In this document: positions 60,831-64,000 of the stretch, one piece after another
Layout: the number at the start of each line of letters is the position of its first letter
How positions within the stretch are numbered: the stretch's first letter is position 1
Source of the DNA: Siphonodentalium dalli
Lineage: Eukaryota; Mollusca; Scaphopoda; Gadilida; Siphonodentaliidae
DNA: 64,000 nucleotides
Direction: 5' to 3'
Assembly (NCBI GenBank): GCA_032622095.1
Contig: CP136068.1
Span: forward strand, 13,313,729-13,377,728
Translations under genes and position numbers: made by a program
Notes under the pieces: model-generated
What the model was told of the DNA's origin: nothing
The model's database searches: none
The model's input: only the letters and a program-made list of their open reading frames with translations

Positions 60831-62489
60831 GGCCCGATTCGTCTACGTAAACCTCAAGGTTTAAACCGCCGTATGTCAGCAAAATTCGTGATTAAACCTG
60901 CGACCGCAGGTCTAAGTGACGCACTCGTCATCTATGGTTTAAACCTGGTCCAGCCAGACCAGTGGTTTAGCAGTAGTGTCTCTGTATCGCCGAGATAATT
61001 AATCGTACTTTCCTAACGCGGACCGCCTCGTTTTATTGATTGCGAAAATAAATAATTACGACAGCGACCATTTTTGAAGCACTCACAACTTTAAAGCGTG
61101 TGGGGATAAGTTTTTGTCAATTTCGATATATTTTGTTTGCGTTTTATAAGCTTAGGGTCTATTCATATTGCACACGCGCTGGCGATTGATCGCCGCGTTT
61201 TTAAGGTGCGTGTTAGCATAACTCAGAGCTATTCGTGACCAATTACCTTCCTCAAACAACCACGTCCGATTCGTGACCAATCATCTTCGGCAATCAACCT
61301 CGTCCTCAGTTAGCCGTTACAGAGAATGGCATGGTTCACTCATTGTGATTTTAACAACTATCTTGTGCTTCTACGAATTCATTTGAATGGCTCAACGTTT
61401 TTATTTTGACACCAAAAGGATGCTACTGCATGACCAGATATCCCATACACATAGCTTGCAATCCTAAACTTATAATGCTATATGAGTCAAATTTGATAAC
61501 TTATTTTGACGTAGATCATGCCACAAAGCTCTACTTTGGCCCCGCCAATACATTCCCATAATATTCCACCAGTTCAGAACCTGGGAACGTTTTGATTTTC
61601 TGCATGACGGAAAATGTATTACATTGAAAAAAAGCAACGCATGTAATATATTTCTTTATTAAAAGCTGTGCCTCTGTATAGTTGCCCAGTTCAAACAGTT
61701 CAGATGCCGCTTCTGGTGTGTAATCATAGGCAAATTGCCTTTACTTGACAGACCTCTCGGTCCAGAATTGACTCGATTATGTAGCCCTTATTCAGCATCC
61801 GTGCGACAGGAGCCTGCGTCACATTTGCGCACATTTCGGTCATCTAAACATTTTAATTTGAAAACAATTTACTTATATATAAAACAGACAAATATTAATA
61901 TAATTTTTAAATATTGTTTCTTGTTAGATACAACTCCTTAATCAATTAACAACACATTTTTTAAATTTATTTTAAATTTTTCTTATTTTTAAATCAGTTT
62001 TAGAACAGTTGCGAACAAACAAACGGACATACATAAATACAGCACATATACCCTTTAATATATACATATGTACATGTAAATACACAAAATGTTGTCTTTG
62101 CGGGTAAAACATCTTGCAGAAAATCAATCACAAACAAAATGATAAACAGCGCATGAAAATCGTGTTGAGAGACATGCCCTTTGTCAGATTGATTTAAACC
62201 CACAAAGAGATCAATGGTCCATGAGCGATACTGATTTCTCAATGAATAAATCTTGCACGCTTTCGCGATAATTTATGAAATGTCAATAACCATTATATCG
62301 GCTTGTCTTTTTGGTCCGATAGGTAAGAATGTAGTTTGACTGTATGTTCATATCACCAAATCGAGTTAGTCAATTAGTTGGTAACTGAACGACAAAAACG
62401 ACCCCTTAAACCCGGTTTGGCTGGATCGCCAAGGTAGGTTTAAACCATGTTACACTCGTAGGTTTAAACCGGAGATGACGAATCCGGCC
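60831..62489. mobile_element. 1.66 kb DNA transposon-like element with terminal inverted repeats
   Basis: The ends are GGCCCGATTCGTC and GACGAATCCGGCC, an imperfect inverted pair of 13 bp, flanked by AAT (60828-60830 and 62490-62492). Both subterminal regions carry two copies of the palindrome GGTTTAAACC (60858, 60936; 62437, 62461). A 3 bp target duplication and GGCC-type ends suggest a PIF/Harbinger-like element, but the target is not the usual TWA. The interior has no full transposase. On the minus strand, fragments around 61500-61850 read protein-like for 30-60 codons (for example TPEAASELFELGNYTEAQL) with frame breaks, so decayed coding sequence is possible. Confidence 0.5.
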
Positions 62490-62769
62490 AATTAGTAATA
62501 ATTCAGTTTTATCCGACGTGGGCTAGTATAAATTACCATAGGGACGTGGGTAAATTGTTTGTTGGAGTGACCAACTTCGTATTTTAAACTCTTTTCTTTG
62601 CAGCCCCTTTCACGAGACCCAAACTCACCATGCATGTTCAAGAAATTCCATTGCATCCATAGTCTAGGATTGCAATTTTCGCAAGAGTTCCGACTGTTGG
62701 AAACTTCCAGCAGGATACCACTACCATTTCAGTACAAAACAATGAAATAACCCTTTACCCAACAGAACG
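62490..62769. other. Non-coding DNA, nothing firm
   Basis: It contains a textbook plus-strand acceptor (CTCTTTTCTTTGCAG, ending near 62603) and, on the other strand, a good donor (CATG-GTGAGT). I could not choose a strand or complete an exon. Confidence 0.3.
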
Positions 62770-62983
62770 GCCCTGTGCCAATGCATTATCTTATAGGTCG
62801 CCTCGCATATATAAGAGAATGCATTGGCTTAACACATTAAAAATTATAAAATTGTTAAAGAATGTAAGAAAAAATGGTAAAAAGTGTTAAAAAAAGATTT
62901 TTTTTAGGCCAATGCATTCTCTTATATATGCGAGGCGACCTATGGTCGACTCGCATATATAAGAGATTGCATTGGCACAGGGC
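62770..62983. mobile_element. 214 bp double-palindrome hairpin element
   Basis: An inner perfect 33 bp inverted repeat (62796-62828 and 62908-62940) encloses a 79 bp AT-rich loop. Outer arms begin and end with GCCCTGTGCCAATGCATT and its complement. Each arm is itself made of two facing copies of GCCAATGCATTNTCTTATA, so the element folds at two levels. The TATATAAGAG within it is TATA-like. There is no coding capacity. A diverged relative lies at 63715. It is probably a foldback or MITE-type element; I see no clear target duplication. Confidence 0.7.
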
Positions 62984-64000
62984 ATAACTGTAACCATCAC
63001 AATGTGGTCAATGAGCCGGTTCCAATGATATCCATATTTGTATGGTTTTATTGAGACAGACCCAAGATATTTTAGGCTGTTGAAGCTTTATTTGGCCGGT
63101 TTTGGCCGGTTTGTTGGGTAAAGGGATAAAGGAGGCAAGTTGGCAAATTTTGATAGTGAAAAGTTTTGTCAGAATGGCTGAATCTACAATACAGGTTTTA
63201 ACCACTAATATGCAACCACGTGTTAATATGTGGTAATCAGCCTGTTCTTCCGATAACACGATTATCTGCTTATAATATAACTGATTGTATGTAAGTAATA
63301 TGATTGGAATCGCCTAATATTGAGTAGATAATGTCCTGAAAATGAGAGTGTTTTATTCACACTATCGACCCATAATGATACGATTCTAAGCATATTATGT
63401 GCGGACACTGATGAATAAGCCAACTCGCGATTTTTTGGGTGTACGCTCTTTAGCATGTGTTTTCACTGTGACCAGCGCCATAAAACGAAATAAAGCCATA
63501 TGTCCATCATCGGCTTATTTCATAATCAAATAATCACTATGTACCTGTTTAACATTATAGGTCGAGTATGTGCGCATTTGCACGAAGAAATGTTGGTGGT
63601 AATTGTTGAGGGTACAGAGAGACAACCGCCTGATAGTATTACCGAACACTCACATGGCACATGTTAACTTTTACATGACGGGAACTGCGTATGTGCAGCA
63701 TTAAAGACCATGTTCCAGTGCATTCACTCATATATACGAGGCGCGCAAAGAGAATGCATTGAAAGAGGGATTTCGCAAACATTCAGGAAGCTCCAGTCAT
63801 GAACAGGTTAATGGGACAATGCTTGTGTTATTGGTAGAGATAGCCAATTAGGAGCAACGGTAATATGCAAGATAACATTCAAGTATTCTAGTATTGAACA
63901 AAATTATGAAATGACAAAGGGCTCAATTTCTTCACGAGTGTTATTGCGTAGATTTTAATTTATAATGTAATGACGGACAACATTGAAGCACGAGAACCTA
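62984..64000. other. Unique AT-rich DNA to the right edge, no gene recognised
   Basis: Short ORFs (63008-63259 and 63262-63456, minus strand) lack motifs and splice support. The only recognised item is the hairpin relative at 63715. Confidence 0.45.
63715..63761. mobile_element. Diverged fragment of the hairpin element
   Basis: CCAGTGCATTCACTCATATA, then CGAGGCG and AAAGAGAATGCATTG, repeats the arm of the 62770-62983 element with about 15% change and a shortened middle. It shows that the arm sequence is dispersed rather than unique. Confidence 0.6.

Noticed and set aside
61735-61941. 68-codon plus-strand ORF
   Set aside because: It lies inside the TIR element, opposite better protein-like fragments, with no recognisable feature.
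62585-62660. Strong acceptor (plus) and strong donor (minus) at the same place
   Set aside because: The two signals conflict in strand, no complete exon could be delimited, and the integrin-like gene has its upstream exons too close for this to be its start.

Overview
The window looks like non-coding-rich nuclear DNA of a metazoan, most likely a marine invertebrate. The reasons are interrupted coding segments with GT/AG splice signals, an integrin-alpha-like C-terminal region, a canonical metazoan histone-type 3' stem-loop, several cut-and-paste transposon footprints, and about 52 kb of tandem satellite. No bacterial operon structure, rRNA or tRNA was seen. The species cannot be fixed from sequence alone.

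Left end (1-1570): two small intronless genes diverge from a ~620 bp spacer. The minus-strand gene runs off the left edge. The plus-strand gene encodes a 155-residue protein that resembles an OTU-type protease with serine at the usual catalytic cysteine position. Both have the same promoter plan in mirror image: a ~57 bp box with a CRE-like TGACGTTA core, then a TATA-like box, then TCAAAG directly before the ATG. The plus-strand gene ends in a replication-dependent-histone-type 3' stem-loop although its product is not a histone. This is the most unusual signal in the window.

Satellite block (1692-54555): a 396 bp nested palindrome built of 30 bp units abuts the last 33 bp of a MITE, which abuts a 47 kb array of 48 units (basic unit ~864-895 bp). 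Eleven units carry the same ~450 bp MITE at the same base (TTA target duplication, 18 bp perfect terminal repeats). This points to one insertion that was then amplified with the satellite. Unit variants fall into regional higher-order patterns: dimers at the left, trimers in the middle, and MITE-bearing 2.2 and 3.57 kb repeats at the right. A 100-N gap separates this array from a second, unrelated GC-richer minisatellite of 33, 43 and 35 bp modules, whose higher-order period of ~889 bp is close to the unit length of the first array.

Right end (54556-64000): single-copy DNA holds three phase-0 minus-strand exons that read as the membrane-proximal stalk and transmembrane segment of an integrin alpha subunit, plus a weaker upstream exon. 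The cytoplasmic GFFKR tail is not seen; a different open segment lies where the tail should be. Around them are a 205 bp tandem duplication, 50 bp and 25 bp minisatellites, a piggyBac-like terminus, a 1.66 kb element with terminal inverted repeats, and a family of TATA-rich hairpin elements.
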